Shown here: positions 25,277 to 35,037 of the stretch, piece after piece
Layout of the letters: every line of letters starts with the position of its first letter
How positions within the stretch are numbered: position 1 is the first letter of the stretch
From: Zychaea mexicana
Lineage: Eukaryota; Mucoromycota; Mucoromycetes; Mucorales; Lichtheimiaceae
Direction: 5' to 3'
Length of the DNA stretch: 64,000 nt
Assembly: GCF_025766255.1 (NCBI RefSeq)
Contig: NW_026516690.1
Span: forward strand, 372,001-436,000
Notes under the pieces: model-generated
Told to the model about the DNA's origin: nothing
Seen by the model: the letters and a program-made list of their open reading frames with translations, nothing else
Database searches by the model: none
Program-made: the position numbers and the translations under genes

Positions 25277-25854
25277 ATGAGTGATATCATCGTCCCCGGT
25301 CTCAAGTCCTCTGAACTCATTGCCGAATTGAGCAAGGCTTTCGAGCAGTTCTCTCCTGAGGAGCGCGCCAAGTTGATCAAGCAGGTAATGAATTGTTTCA
25401 TATAAGGTTCATGACAGCCAGACTTGGGTTACACTGACAACCACCATTCTAGGTCAACGGTGTTTTCCAGTTCGTCATCAAGGGCAAGGACGGTAAGGAG
25501 GAAATCTTCACTGTCGATGTCAAGAAGGAGGGCAAGGTCATGCGCGGCAAGGGTCCCCAGAAGGCTGATGCTATCTTGTCCTTGAAGGACGATGACTTTG
25601 TTGCCTTGGCCACTGGCAAGCTCAACGGTACGTAGTGTATACAAAGAGTAGGGGACCTCACAAAGAGAAAAAGAAGGTTGTGGTTCGAGACAATACGAGC
25701 GAACGCCTATATACTGAACTCTGCTGTATTCGATATGGGTCATACAGGTCAAAAGGCCTACATGAGCGGCAAACTCAAGATTAAGGGCCAGATTATGCTT
25801 GCTATGAAGTTGGACAATGTCTTCAAGTCGGTCAACCCTACTGCCAAGTTGTAA
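25277..25854 (+). CDS. SCP2 sterol-transfer domain protein, peroxisomal, 3 exons
   Basis: Exons 25277-25384, 25453-25627 and 25748-25854 join in frame to 129 residues, the size of a stand-alone SCP2 domain. Visible family features are VNGVFQFVIKGKDGKEEIFT, DVKKEGKVMRGKG, ADAILSLKDDDFVALATGKL and the closing AYMSGKLKIKGQIMLAMKLD. SCP2 domains bind sterols, fatty acids and acyl-CoA in a hydrophobic tunnel. The C-terminus is AKL, a variant of the peroxisomal PTS1 tripeptide (SKL type), so import into peroxisomes is likely and a role in lipid or beta-oxidation metabolism follows. Codon use is biased to C/G-ending codons compared with neighbours, suggesting strong expression. Confidence 0.95.
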
Positions 25855-26332
25855 ATTTTTCTCCTACGTCACTTTCAGTTCTTCTCCATTCCACTCATCA
25901 CTACATTACCAACACCATTCCCGCAACAACAATAACAACTTTATTACACGCTCTGTTATACTATTTGCTTTATTTGTAAAACTCCACACGTTTGTCTGAC
26001 TAGAAAATAAAATGCCTGTTTTCGTTTGTATAAACATCTCGTAACACACGCATACTCCAGCACACCAGTGGTTTTTTGCTATTCTCGCTCTTGTCGATAT
26101 GCAAGGCTGCATACAGGGATGCGCAAAGCGGATTCTACATATTTGAAGCCACACAAACCAGCTCAGTCAGTTGACAGGTTTCCATGGTTACGTGTTCGTG
26201 GTACCTATTCTTCACATGCGTTTCTCTAATTGTTACACAGATTATACCCCGATCAAATGTGCTATTGGAGCCGCTGAAAAATCCCGTAGACTTTTGTCGG
26301 TAAAATACGTATCCGAGAGGAAAAACATTAGA
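25855..26332. other. Intergenic, no gene seen
   Basis: Short region between the SCP2 stop and the DIRS left end. It holds the SCP2 3' UTR and nothing else that I recognise. Confidence 0.4.
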
Positions 26333-26380
26333 TTGGTCTTCGTCCCTAACCCAATCCTTGTTGCCTCCGCTTCATCCTCT

Positions 26381-26479
26381 GATGTGGTGGTAATAGCTCT
26401 TCTAGCCGCGCTTTATTCTCAGCAATTATATATAAAAAGTTTTTTCCTCTATTCTGATACAATCTAGTTCTTTCTAAGC
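26381..26479 (+). repeat. DIRS left inverted terminal repeat
   Basis: The reverse complement of 30371-30472 matches here, from GATGTGGTGGTAATAGCTC to CTTTCTAAGC. Confidence 0.85.
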
Positions 26480-26495
26480 CGCGCAGTCGTGGTAA

Positions 26496-27323
26496 ATGAG
26501 TAACAACCAAGAGGAAAATGAATACACACAAAGGATCCAACAATTGGAGGAATTGGCCACCAGACTACAAACAAGACTGGATGAAAGAGATAGAAAGGAA
26601 CAAGACAAGTTCGATCACCCGGAATTGCCACCAGAAATCTGGCAAGATTTGGAAGCATCTTCCCTCGCTGAACTCGAAGAAAGCTTCAAGATATTTAGAC
26701 GCGATCTCGTCAAGTATCACGGGGACTCGTGGACAAGACCAGGCGCAGTCAACAAACAGTTTATCGGCGAGCTCAAGAGGAAGACAGTGGAAGCCTATAC
26801 GGCCGTTCAAGGCAAATATAAAGATGCAGAACGGACCAGAAACACAGCGAGGGCATCAACAGAACTTTTTCAAGGCATCCAGCACATCATCGAACGAGGC
26901 GGCAGCACGGATGATGAACGAGATCTCCAAACCATTATGGAAAAAGCAAGAAGACTCGCCATTTATGGATTTGCCACTAGCAAGCAGCAAGAACAAGAAG
27001 CAAGAACAACAATATCGAAAGCACTCAGGCTACCAGCCAATGTTAGATATATCGAAGAAGAAGAAGACACCACCAAAGATTTGGCATTCGATTCGACAAT
27101 GGTCCAAAGAATTGAGAAAGCAAGATATGAGCAAAGAGTTATACAAGCAGCCCTTAATCCAAGACGAGGAGGATATCATAATGGAGGATTCCGAGGTCGA
27201 GGTAGTTCCTTCAGAGGCGGTTTCAACAACGGCTCCACTTTCAGACAAAAAACTTTTTTTGGCAGGGGCCGGGGCCAAACAATGGTTCCGACCAACTCGA
27301 CATCCAGCGCCGAACAAAATTAA
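26496..27323 (+). CDS. DIRS gag-like ORF1
   Basis: 275 residues starting 16 bases inside the left ITR. The N-terminal third is a coiled coil (QRIQQLEELATRLQTRLDER). The middle is helical and charged. The C-terminus is an Arg/Gly-rich nucleic-acid-binding tail (RRGGYHNGGFRGRGSSFRGG), with no zinc knuckle. The position directly before RT and the RGG tail fit a DIRS nucleocapsid protein. Near its end the gag frame crosses T TTT TTT at 27254-27260, from which the RT frame (-1) is open. Confidence 0.8.
   Translation: MSNNQEENEYTQRIQQLEELATRLQTRLDERDRKEQDKFDHPELPPEIWQDLEASSLAELEESFKIFRRDLVKYHGDSWTRPGAVNKQFIGELKRKTVEAYTAVQGKYKDAERTRNTARASTELFQGIQHIIERGGSTDDERDLQTIMEKARRLAIYGFATSKQQEQEARTTISKALRLPANVRYIEEEEDTTKDLAFDSTMVQRIEKARYEQRVIQAALNPRRGGYHNGGFRGRGSSFRGGFNNGSTFRQKTFFGRGRGQTMVPTNSTSSAEQN
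27254..27260 (+). promoter_or_regulatory. Putative -1 ribosomal frameshift site T TTT TTT
   Basis: In the gag frame the codons are ACT TTT TTT GGC, which makes a perfect X XXY YYZ heptamer. After a -1 slip the frame reads WQGPGPNNG and stays open through the RT domain. The RT frame has no ATG before the conserved GRLGHFVNYW block, so frameshifting would explain its expression. A GC-rich stretch (GGCAGGGGCCGGGGCC) follows directly. Confidence 0.5.
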
Positions 27324-29230
27324 AACAAATTTGCAAACCGATAGCAGACCAGCCACACTACACCAATCCGGAGGATGGCATAGCACTTGGGGGCCGGTTA
27401 GGTCATTTTGTGAACTATTGGCGACAAACGACACACCATACATGGCCAATATCTGTAGTTCAGGAGGGTTACAGACTACAATTCAACAAATTACCAACGC
27501 CATGGTACACGAGGCAGAGCTGCAGGACGAGCCAGGATCACATGTTAGTGGATCAAGCAGTACGTCGGTTTCTACAAGCAAAGGTGATCGAGGTCTCACC
27601 GTCACAAGAGCGGGGGTTTTTATCAACGTTTTTCACGATCCAAGAACCGTCAAAGGTCCGCCCAATATTGAATTGTCAGAAGATCAATCAGTTTTTACAA
27701 GTACAACATTTCAAAATGGAAGGAATACCAGCGTTACGCGATTTGATAGAGGACAACGATTTGATATGCAAGATCGATTTGAAAGACGCATATACAGTGG
27801 TGCCGATCCATTCAGAGTCCCGGAAGTACTTGTCTTTCGAGCACAACAACTTGATCTATCAATACGCATCTTTGCCATTTGGTGCCGCAATCTCACCCAG
27901 AGTATTCTCGAAAATGTTTCGTTACGCCATCGAACCATTGAGACGAGAAGGGATGCGATGTGTCTATTACTTAGACGATTGTGCTATATTAGCCAAGTCA
28001 GTCAAGGAGATGCAAGAACACACCGACAGATTAACGGAGCATTTGACGAAGCTGGGTTTTATTATCAATTGGAAGAAGAGCGACATCAAACCCAAGACGG
28101 TCCAAGAATTCTTGGGTTTCCAGTTCAACACCACTACAGGCATCATCAAGGTACCACAAGACAAGATGAAAAAACTGATGAAACGCATCAAACAAGTTCA
28201 AGATCAGACATTCTCCTGCCGCTGGGTGGCAGGCATGCTAGGAAAGATGACAGCGATGCTTCCAGCGATAGGCGACGCACTATTACATATCCGCCATATT
28301 CAGCGAGATTTGACAAAGATTCTACACAAGAGCAGGCAGAACTGGGAAGCAGCATGTCCGTTGTCACGGTTAGCCAAGGAGGATCTAACCTGGTGGCAAA
28401 ACATAGCAGAAAGCCGGAATGGATTACCAATTCGGAGAGCACCCGAGCGACCTCCAGACGCAACAATACATGTCGACGCATCACTATCTGGCTGGGGCGT
28501 GGCATCCGAACTAGGAGAATATGCGGGGTATTGGCGGACAGCAGACCAAGCGGAATCAATAAACGTAAGAGAATTGTCGGTCATCAAGATTGCACTAGAA
28601 ATACATGCCAAGACTTGCATGGACAAGACATTGCATATACACACAGACAACATCACAGCTTTAAAATATGCAAGCAAACAGGGAGGCACAGCGTCAGAAA
28701 AACTACAACAGCTAGCATTACAAATCCAAGACTTATGTATCCGTCACAACCTGACAGTCAAGTATTTTCATGTACCCGGAGTCAAGAACGCGACAGCGGA
28801 TCGTTTAAGCAGAAGGTCCAAGCCAATATACGAATGGACATTATCACGGATGAAGTTCAACCAGATTCAGCGGCAGTGGGGACCTCTCAAGATAGATGCC
28901 TTCGCGGCGTGGCACAACCACAGACTAGCGAATTATTGGACACTCCATCCAGACGGGAAGGCAATGGCGATAGATGCCTTCCAACAACGATGGCCCAGCA
29001 AGGGTCTATATTTACATCCACCTTGGCGACTGATCCCCAAGGTTATACACAAGTTCAAGAAGGATCGGGTATATCAAGCAGTACTAGTGACACCGATGTG
29101 GCAGACACAGTATTGGTGGCCGATGATCCTACAACACACACGAGAACCGCCGATACTCTTCCAGATCAACAAGAATATAACGCTGACCGCATGGAGATTA
29201 TGGCGCGTGCGTGGAAGGCACAAGGCGTGA
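27260..29230 (+). CDS. DIRS reverse transcriptase / RNase H
   Basis: Open in the -1 frame relative to gag, from the slip site to a stop at 29228-29230. The conserved body starts at GRLGHFVNYWRQ just before 27410. RT motifs in order: KVRPILNCQKIN; DLICKIDLKDAYTVVPIH (the first catalytic Asp region); YQYASLPFGAAISPRVFSK; and CVYYLDDCAILA with the YLDD catalytic pair; then LGFIINWKKS. RNase H follows with HVDASLSGWGVASE, NVRELSVIKIAL, HTDNITALKYASKQGG and KNATADRLSR. The C-terminus has a DIRS-type extension (WGPLKIDAFAAWHNHRLANY). No stop codon interrupts it. It overlaps the YR ORF by 40 bases. The start is set at the frameshift; no ATG is available. Confidence 0.88.
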   Translation, partial: WQGPGPNNGSDQLDIQRRTKLKQICKPIADQPHYTNPEDGIALGGRLGHFVNYWRQTTHHTWPISVVQEGYRLQFNKLPTPWYTRQSCRTSQDHMLVDQAVRRFLQAKVIEVSPSQERGFLSTFFTIQEPSKVRPILNCQKINQFLQVQHFKMEGIPALRDLIEDNDLICKIDLKDAYTVVPIHSESRKYLSFEHNNLIYQYASLPFGAAISPRVFSKMFRYAIEPLRREGMRCVYYLDDCAILAKSVKEMQEHTDRLTEHLTKLGFIINWKKSDIKPKTVQEFLGFQFNTTTGIIKVPQDKMKKLMKRIKQVQDQTFSCRWVAGMLGKMTAMLPAIGDALLHIRHIQRDLTKILHKSRQNWEAACPLSRLAKEDLTWWQNIAESRNGLPIRRAPERPPDATIHVDASLSGWGVASELGEYAGYWRTADQAESINVRELSVIKIALEIHAKTCMDKTLHIHTDNITALKYASKQGGTASEKLQQLALQIQDLCIRHNLTVKYFHVPGVKNATADRLSRRSKPIYEWTLSRMKFNQIQRQWGPLKIDAFAAWHNHRLANYWTLHPDGKAMAIDAFQQRWPSKGLYLHPPWRLIPKVIHKFKKDRVYQAVLVTPMWQTQYWWPMILQHTREPPILFQINKNITLTAWRLWRVRGRHKA

Positions 29231-30345
29231 ATTTGAAGACAGCTGAGTATTTGGCGAGGGCGACTCGTAGTTCAACAAGGCGTGCTTACAATCGTTATTG
29301 GCTACGATATGCAAGATGGTGTACCTGCCAAGAACCGCCCATAGATCCAGAAGGTTATAATCCGAAAGCATTGTCCGAATTTCTAGTAGAACATGAAAGT
29401 CTGTCTTATGACTACCTTAATGGCATAAGGTCAGCAGTTGCGTCGGTCTACAAGGCGACACACCCATGGAAACCACCCATTGCAGAACATCAGCTTATCA
29501 AGCAGTTTTTTGCCAGTAAGAAACGAGCCACGTATAAGCAACCAAATGTTAGTCAAGAGATTTGGGATATTCAGTTGGTACTGGACAAATTGCGGTCATG
29601 GGGACCATCTGCAGTATTACCACTGGATAAACTACAAAGGAAATCGATAATGTTACTTTGTTTGGCGACTCTTTGGCGTACAAGATCGGACATAGGAAGA
29701 CTCAAGAAGAAAGACGTTACGTTACACTACGAGGGTGTTCGATGCACGGGCGTTACATTAATAGTCTGGGAACCGAAGGAATCGCAAAGCAAGGTGTCTC
29801 GGTTGGGAACAATTGACGATCAAGAGATGTGCCCAGTGAAGACGTTAGAAATGTGGCTCCAAAAATCGATAACACTCCGCGACAAGCTGCCCGTAGATCA
29901 CACATTGTTCTTAGCGAATATTCAAAAAACACCACGATCGATTAGTCCAATAACAGTAGCCAATTGGGTGAAGGAGATAATGCGCGAGTCCGGCGTGGAT
30001 ACGTCTATCTTCAAGGCCCATTCAACCAGATCGGCAGCTAGCACAAAAGCGGTCGAACGAGGAATTCCAGTGGAACTCGTCAAGGAACATGGGCATTGGA
30101 GCACACGCAGTTCAACTTTCGAATCTTACTATTATCGTCCTCGAAATCAACATGATCGCGGTAGACAGATTACAACAAGCATTTTTTCGCGTACGGACAA
30201 CAATACCACCACATCAGAGGATGAAGCGGAGGCAACAAGGATTGGGTTAGGGACGAAGACCAATACGACAGTTGCCGTAGAGGAATCCGAAGATGTGGTG
30301 GGTGCCCGCCCATGGTACCAACGTCTTGCTTGGCCCTTCCCTTAA
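29191..30345 (+). CDS. DIRS tyrosine recombinase
   Basis: 384 residues from an ATG at 29191, overlapping the RT end. The N-terminal core-binding part has RSSTRRAYNRYWLRYARWC. The catalytic part shows the first Arg in LWRTRSDIGRLKK, the H-x-x-R box in KAHSTRSAASTKA, a GHWS segment and the candidate nucleophile Tyr in FESYYYR. These are the R-H-R-Y residues of tyrosine recombinases, which insert the circular DIRS DNA. The same frame is open far upstream to 26518 (1275 codons), but that part only shadows gag and RT. The 3' end of the ORF runs through the internal complementary region (30212-30303), so its last residues are constrained by that repeat. Confidence 0.9.
   Translation: MEIMARAWKAQGVNLKTAEYLARATRSSTRRAYNRYWLRYARWCTCQEPPIDPEGYNPKALSEFLVEHESLSYDYLNGIRSAVASVYKATHPWKPPIAEHQLIKQFFASKKRATYKQPNVSQEIWDIQLVLDKLRSWGPSAVLPLDKLQRKSIMLLCLATLWRTRSDIGRLKKKDVTLHYEGVRCTGVTLIVWEPKESQSKVSRLGTIDDQEMCPVKTLEMWLQKSITLRDKLPVDHTLFLANIQKTPRSISPITVANWVKEIMRESGVDTSIFKAHSTRSAASTKAVERGIPVELVKEHGHWSTRSSTFESYYYRPRNQHDRGRQITTSIFSRTDNNTTTSEDEAEATRIGLGTKTNTTVAVEESEDVVGARPWYQRLAWPFP
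30212..30303 (+). repeat. DIRS internal complementary region (ICR)
   Basis: The first part is complementary to the left outer end (26333-26381, TTGGTCTTCGTCCCTAACCC). The second part is complementary to the right outer end (30466-30503). The joint at about 30262 marks how the two ends meet in the circle. Confidence 0.85.
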
Positions 30346-30370
30346 TTACAAACACGAAAAAATTGTTTAA

Positions 30371-30472
30371 CTTAGCTTAGAAAGAACTAGATTGTATCAG
30401 AATAGAGGAAAAAACTTTTTATATATAATTGCTGAGAATAAAGCGCGGCTAGAAGAGCTATTACCACCACAT
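30371..30472 (-). repeat. DIRS right inverted terminal repeat
   Basis: Inverted copy of 26381-26479. The element ends after 30503. Confidence 0.85.
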
Positions 30473-30503
30473 CTTCGGATTCCTCTACGGCAACTGTCGT
30501 ATT

Positions 30504-32110
30504 TCGAAAAACAGTACTACGGAGACTATGGAGTGCCACACCGCTTACTATGTAGGAAAGTTTAATAGCAGAAAACGGGCTGTTAACTATTAGTGAAATT
30601 GACATAACCACCATGTCGAATATTGCACCGATGGTACTCATTTAGTAGCCGGACATCGATCCGTATGATATGCACCGCTAGACGAGCGATTAATTGTGGA
30701 TGTGTGTGTACAACATGGGTAATAGCTGTCACTAGCGCTGTAATCTACGAAGGTTGATTATAATGAGACAAAAGATCGGCACCTTCCGCAGCACTTTAAA
30801 TAAAAAATCAGATTTATCACTACCTACTTGATAATCACAAATCTGGATCACACTAGCCCATCTTTCTTTCCATTTTACTGCGTCAACAAATTCTTCCAGC
30901 ATTACGGTACTTGTAACCGATGCTATGTCCTAAATACGTGTATTAAGCCTTTTGAAAAAATAACCCAAACTTTCTTTATAAAAACAAAGCAATACACAGT
31001 CTTACCAGGTTTTGCGTTTGGAATCATGTTTCCGAATATACTATAATCTCAAAGGAATGAGCTACTCGATGCGTTTGCCATATATCTGGCGTCAACTTCC
31101 GTTTGATGTGTCTACATGCATTTGAACAATCCATGTTCCAAGCTGGTAGCTCCGCCTTCACTTTCATCGTCTAGTCAGCAGCAGCAATGACCAGCACTAT
31201 TTTTTTTAAACAGGTGGACTACTATTTGCACATCATCAGTGGCAAGGACAGCACTTACATTTTTTGCAATCAGAGCTACTTTTGAATCGGCTGGTACTTG
31301 GTTGTATGAAGCCTCTGTAGTTTCAGAGGATTACCATTTGATAGAAAGGTTCAATTTTCTCAGCTTTCTTTCTGAGGCTGTGTCGATGCAATTTTTTTAT
31401 AAGGGTGTTTGTGGTCTATTGACTCCGTCCCTCGAGTGAGCAAACGGGAACAACAGAGTTGCGCTAATACAGTTTTGCGGCCGTATGATATAGCTATGAA
31501 AGTTTCGGTGCAGGGGCTAACTATTTGTGCTGCAGTAGATCAAACCAAACCCCCCTTCCCAGCTCCTGGCAGCGAACTCACATGCTTAAAATGATGGATG
31601 CTGCGCAATGCAAACAAGTAAACATAAGCATTAGACAAATGTGCATATTTGTTGTGTGGATGCGAATAATATTAACTGTCAAGATAAAGAAAACATTCGA
31701 ATTGATTACACATAAACAGTGTCAGTCTGTCTCTAATTCTAATAGTCATTATATGTGGTAGTGTTAAATAGGAGCCTTCTGTCCAATGACGCAAGATGCC
31801 CCCCGTAAACAGCCCTACGTGAGCGAACCGTACCAGTTGCAAGCTATAGGTACACAACAATTTCGGATTATCTGGCCATCTCTCCGTTACCGTCGTCGCC
31901 GTCGCCTGCCGTCACTGGATGTCCGCCTGACCTATTGATCCACACCCTTCGAATTTTATATTCAGCAGATCAATCCAGGGACCGGTGCTCTAATGTATGC
32001 TTAAAGTGCCATTCTTCCCCTTTTCATTTTCATTTTCTTTTCTTTGTTCCTTCTCTTTTCATATTCGATAAAATATATATATATATATATATATCCATAA
32101 AATAATAGTA
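30504..32110. other. Intergenic region, no gene seen
   Basis: About 1.6 kb of AT-rich DNA. A reverse-strand frame starting at 30641 (MSTIGAIFDMVVMSISLIVN) is open into the DIRS end but has no family resemblance. An (AT)11 run at 32073-32094 lies 17 bases before the MATE start codon, in its leader or promoter. Confidence 0.4.
32073..32094. repeat. (AT)11 microsatellite
   Basis: Perfect AT dinucleotide run just upstream of the MATE gene start. Confidence 0.9.
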
Positions 32111-33860
32111 ATGACCGAGTCAGAAGCGTCGAAATTTTCATCAACAAGAATCTATTCATGGTGCAGTAATAATGACGATGACGACGAAGCAGTTGCATTG
32201 TTGGGTGATATCCACAAAGACCAGCTTCAGCCAAAACCTGAATCGTACTCGGCTCATTTTTACTGGCTGCTATCGAGTTTGATAGCATTAGTCGGTTGTA
32301 AATTCATCGGTTTACTCTCGCGTTTGGTAGTGGTTTCTGTTGTGGGACATTTGGTACATATCAGTTGAGCTCTTTTTTTTCCTGCCATAGTTATTTTCTT
32401 TGGATAATATATGTATGATGATGGGCATGAATCACTCAGCTCAGAAAAGACGATCACCACTAATGTGTCACATTAAACAAAAGGGTGCACACGAACTTGC
32501 TGGCATGTCTCTTGCTCAGATGCTTGACACTTGCTCCTCCTTAAGTTTTGCCTACGGTATGATGTCTGCCTTGGATACACTCTGTGGACAATCATGGACA
32601 GGGGCCAAAGACAAGACCCTGATCGGACTACATCTTCAACGCGGACTCGCAATATATGCTGTCGTCTTAATTCCCATTGGCATTTTCTGGGTGGTAGCCT
32701 TACAGTTGTTGCGGAACGGAGATACGGAAGAGGATGTCATCTACTATGCAGGTATATATTAAATGCAACTGCAACATGTAGCGCTCGCATGGGAAAATGC
32801 CATCTACAAATGACAAGTACTAATGCTAGAATAAACTTTGCATTTCTTGGTGTAATAATTGAAAACAGGCATGTATTTGATATTTTTTATACCCGGTGAT
32901 CTTTCGTGGACAGTTTATGATATGGTTGCTTCGTACCTCCAAGCGCAGGGCATCATGCGTGTAGGCGCATTCTGCATAGCAATGTCATTACCCGTCACTG
33001 TAGCTGTCAAAAATATCTTGGTAGCTGGTAATCCTTTCCATCTGGGCGTCGCTGGAGCTGCATTGGCTGATGCTGCACCAGGCATTTCAGCACTGGTGAT
33101 CATCATCATCTATACGTGCTTCATTGCTGGAAGCCAAGGCTGGGGTGGATGGACAATTCAGTGCTTACGCGGATGGGGCTCTATTATTCGACTCTGTATC
33201 CCAGCCATCTGTCTTTCCTTGTTTCAACTGGGTGTCCCACAACTGTGTACCCTTGCCGCATCTCGCTTCGGGTCAGCAACGTATCTAGCTGCACATTTTA
33301 TTCTACTGCGCACATCTCAGACAGTCGTCTCGTCGATAGGCCGTGGATTAAAGCAAGCAACGACAACACGGGTCGGTAATCTCATTGGCAAAGGATCTTT
33401 GACCGATATAAAACGGGCAATAACCATCCTCACTTTGATTGCGTTTGTTTTGGGAATGACACTTTCCATCTGCTTGGTGATCTTTCAATCAAGTTATCCA
33501 TTTCTCTATACCAACGACGAAAGCGTTGCCAAAGCAGTCACTGAAGTGCTACCTGTGGTTGCATTGCAATTGATTGTTATACCTTGGAGCAATCTTGCCA
33601 TGGGCATTTGTGACGGCCTAGGTCGTCAGCGAATAGAGGTAGCTGTGTCATCCGTTTCTTATTTCGTCATTGGTTTGCCTCTATGTTATTACTTTGCCTT
33701 TTCGTTGGGATGGTCCATCTTTGGTCTTTGGGTCGGCCTGACAGTATCTGAGTTGGTGGTTGCCGTAATTCTTTTTGCACACTTATGGATGCTGGATTGG
33801 ACTGAAGAGTTGCGGGAGATCAAGAAATCGATCGCAAAGGAACAAGCAACATATAGCTGA
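32111..33860 (+). CDS. MATE family efflux transporter, 3 exons
   Basis: Exons 32111-32353, 32484-32751 and 32869-33860 join in frame to 500 residues, the usual size of a 12-helix MATE carrier. MATE proteins export cationic or organic compounds in exchange for H+ or Na+. Family marks: VVVSVVGHLGAHELAGMSLA in the first helices; SFAYGMMSALDTLCGQSWTG followed by GLHLQRGLAI, the conserved 'G...AL.TLCGQA.GA......G..LQR' block; LQAQGIMR after TM5; GRGLKQATTTRVGNLIGKG in the second half; and GICDGLGRQRIEVAVSSVSY near TM10. The N-terminus is an acidic cytoplasmic tail (NNDDDDEAVALLG). The substrate and membrane (vacuole or plasma membrane) cannot be told. Confidence 0.94.
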
Positions 33861-35037
33861 TAGATATGTAGCTTGAAAATCTGTCATGGTTACTACTGTA
33901 TGTATGTAGAAGACTGCTGTCTAAAAATTAAAGCCTAATAAACCCCCATCTATTTCCATTTGAAATAATAAGATCATTTGAAGAAAAGTATTCAAACGCA
34001 CAATATAAACGCGCTCGAATAGATCTTCTTGAGATCTTCTTTTTTTAACTCGATCCAGCTCAACAAATTGGTAAGGGATCCTGACATGAAAAAAAAAATA
34101 CATTTTGCTACCAGCTTATCGCATCAAAACCGGACATACGGAATTCTTACAACCATCATATGACCGGAAGAATTGCCATGCTAATGACAGCAAAGGGTCT
34201 TAATATGAATTATTAACAAACTCGAGTCGCTTATGCACTATTGGTGAAGGAAAATATCAATTACTGTAGGACGTTGACTTTGATTGTATTTAGCTTCGAA
34301 GAAGTCAAACATGCGCTTAAGCTGACAAAATGCATTCGACGAGCTGTATTGGTCATCAGCCAATAAGCACCTACTTGATACTAGAAATTTAACCGTGTAT
34401 GACCGAGACATTTCGTTTTTCTTTACCGATTAAATCTTCATAGCCGATTGTTTCTCATGTCAGCCCTATGTAAGTACAAGCTTTACAAGCTCATGCTGGG
34501 ATTTACTTCGGTTTTTTCTAACAGCCATGGCTATTGGTGAAGAAGAAATGGAAAATCGGGTGAGAGAAAATGATAAATCGATCATAAAAGACTTAATACA
34601 TTTTGTTGCCTATATCGTGCGCGTTTTGTCTAATAGGATGTCAGGATATTGCGCAGTACGCAGTGATACATAAATTTGGTGTGGTATGCTGTAGTTTGTG
34701 TGCTACGCATGTTGTTGGAGTCGTATTGTTTATGTAAGGTATTACATATGGGTGAAGCCGTCACGATAATACAGCACAAGCTTTATGTCTGTTTATCAAA
34801 CAGAAGGTCTATTATAAGTCATCTATAAATATAATGGTATCGCTACGCTCTTATGACGATACATCACAAGAGCGTATATGTGAACATATCCCAAAAAGAA
34901 GGTGTGTGAATGTGAGATACGGTGCTGCAGCAGGTGTTGCCTTTTTCCCGTCCCACCTAAATTTACGTTGTGCTACGAGAAAAGCTACTTTTTCTCGGGT
35001 GTCTTCACACGAGCGAGCGACAAGTTGCATATTAACA
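33861..35037. other. Intergenic region, no gene seen
   Basis: About 1.2 kb, AT-rich, only short frames. It separates the MATE gene from the following membrane protein gene on the same strand. Confidence 0.4.

Larger units (their letters stand above)
26333..30503 (+). mobile_element. DIRS-type tyrosine-recombinase retrotransposon, complete
   Basis: A 4.2-kb element with gag, RT/RNase H and tyrosine recombinase (YR) genes and no LTRs or integrase. The left end (26333-26479) and right end (30371-30503) share an inverted repeat of about 95 bases (core at 26381-26479 and 30371-30472). Outside that core, the two ends differ. The internal complementary region at 30212-30303 is the reverse complement of both outer ends joined at TTGGTCT / CGTATT. 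This split ITR plus ICR arrangement is diagnostic of DIRS elements, which replicate through a circular intermediate and insert by YR without target duplication. All three frames are open, so it may be recently active. Confidence 0.93.

Noticed and set aside
26518..29190. First 890 codons of the 1275-codon frame as a real protein
   Set aside because: They overlap gag and RT, whose motifs are in other frames; only the recombinase part from 29191 has family motifs. The openness is noted as a finding.
30387..30641. 84-codon reverse frame crossing the DIRS right end
   Set aside because: Composite of flank and DIRS terminal sequence, no family resemblance.
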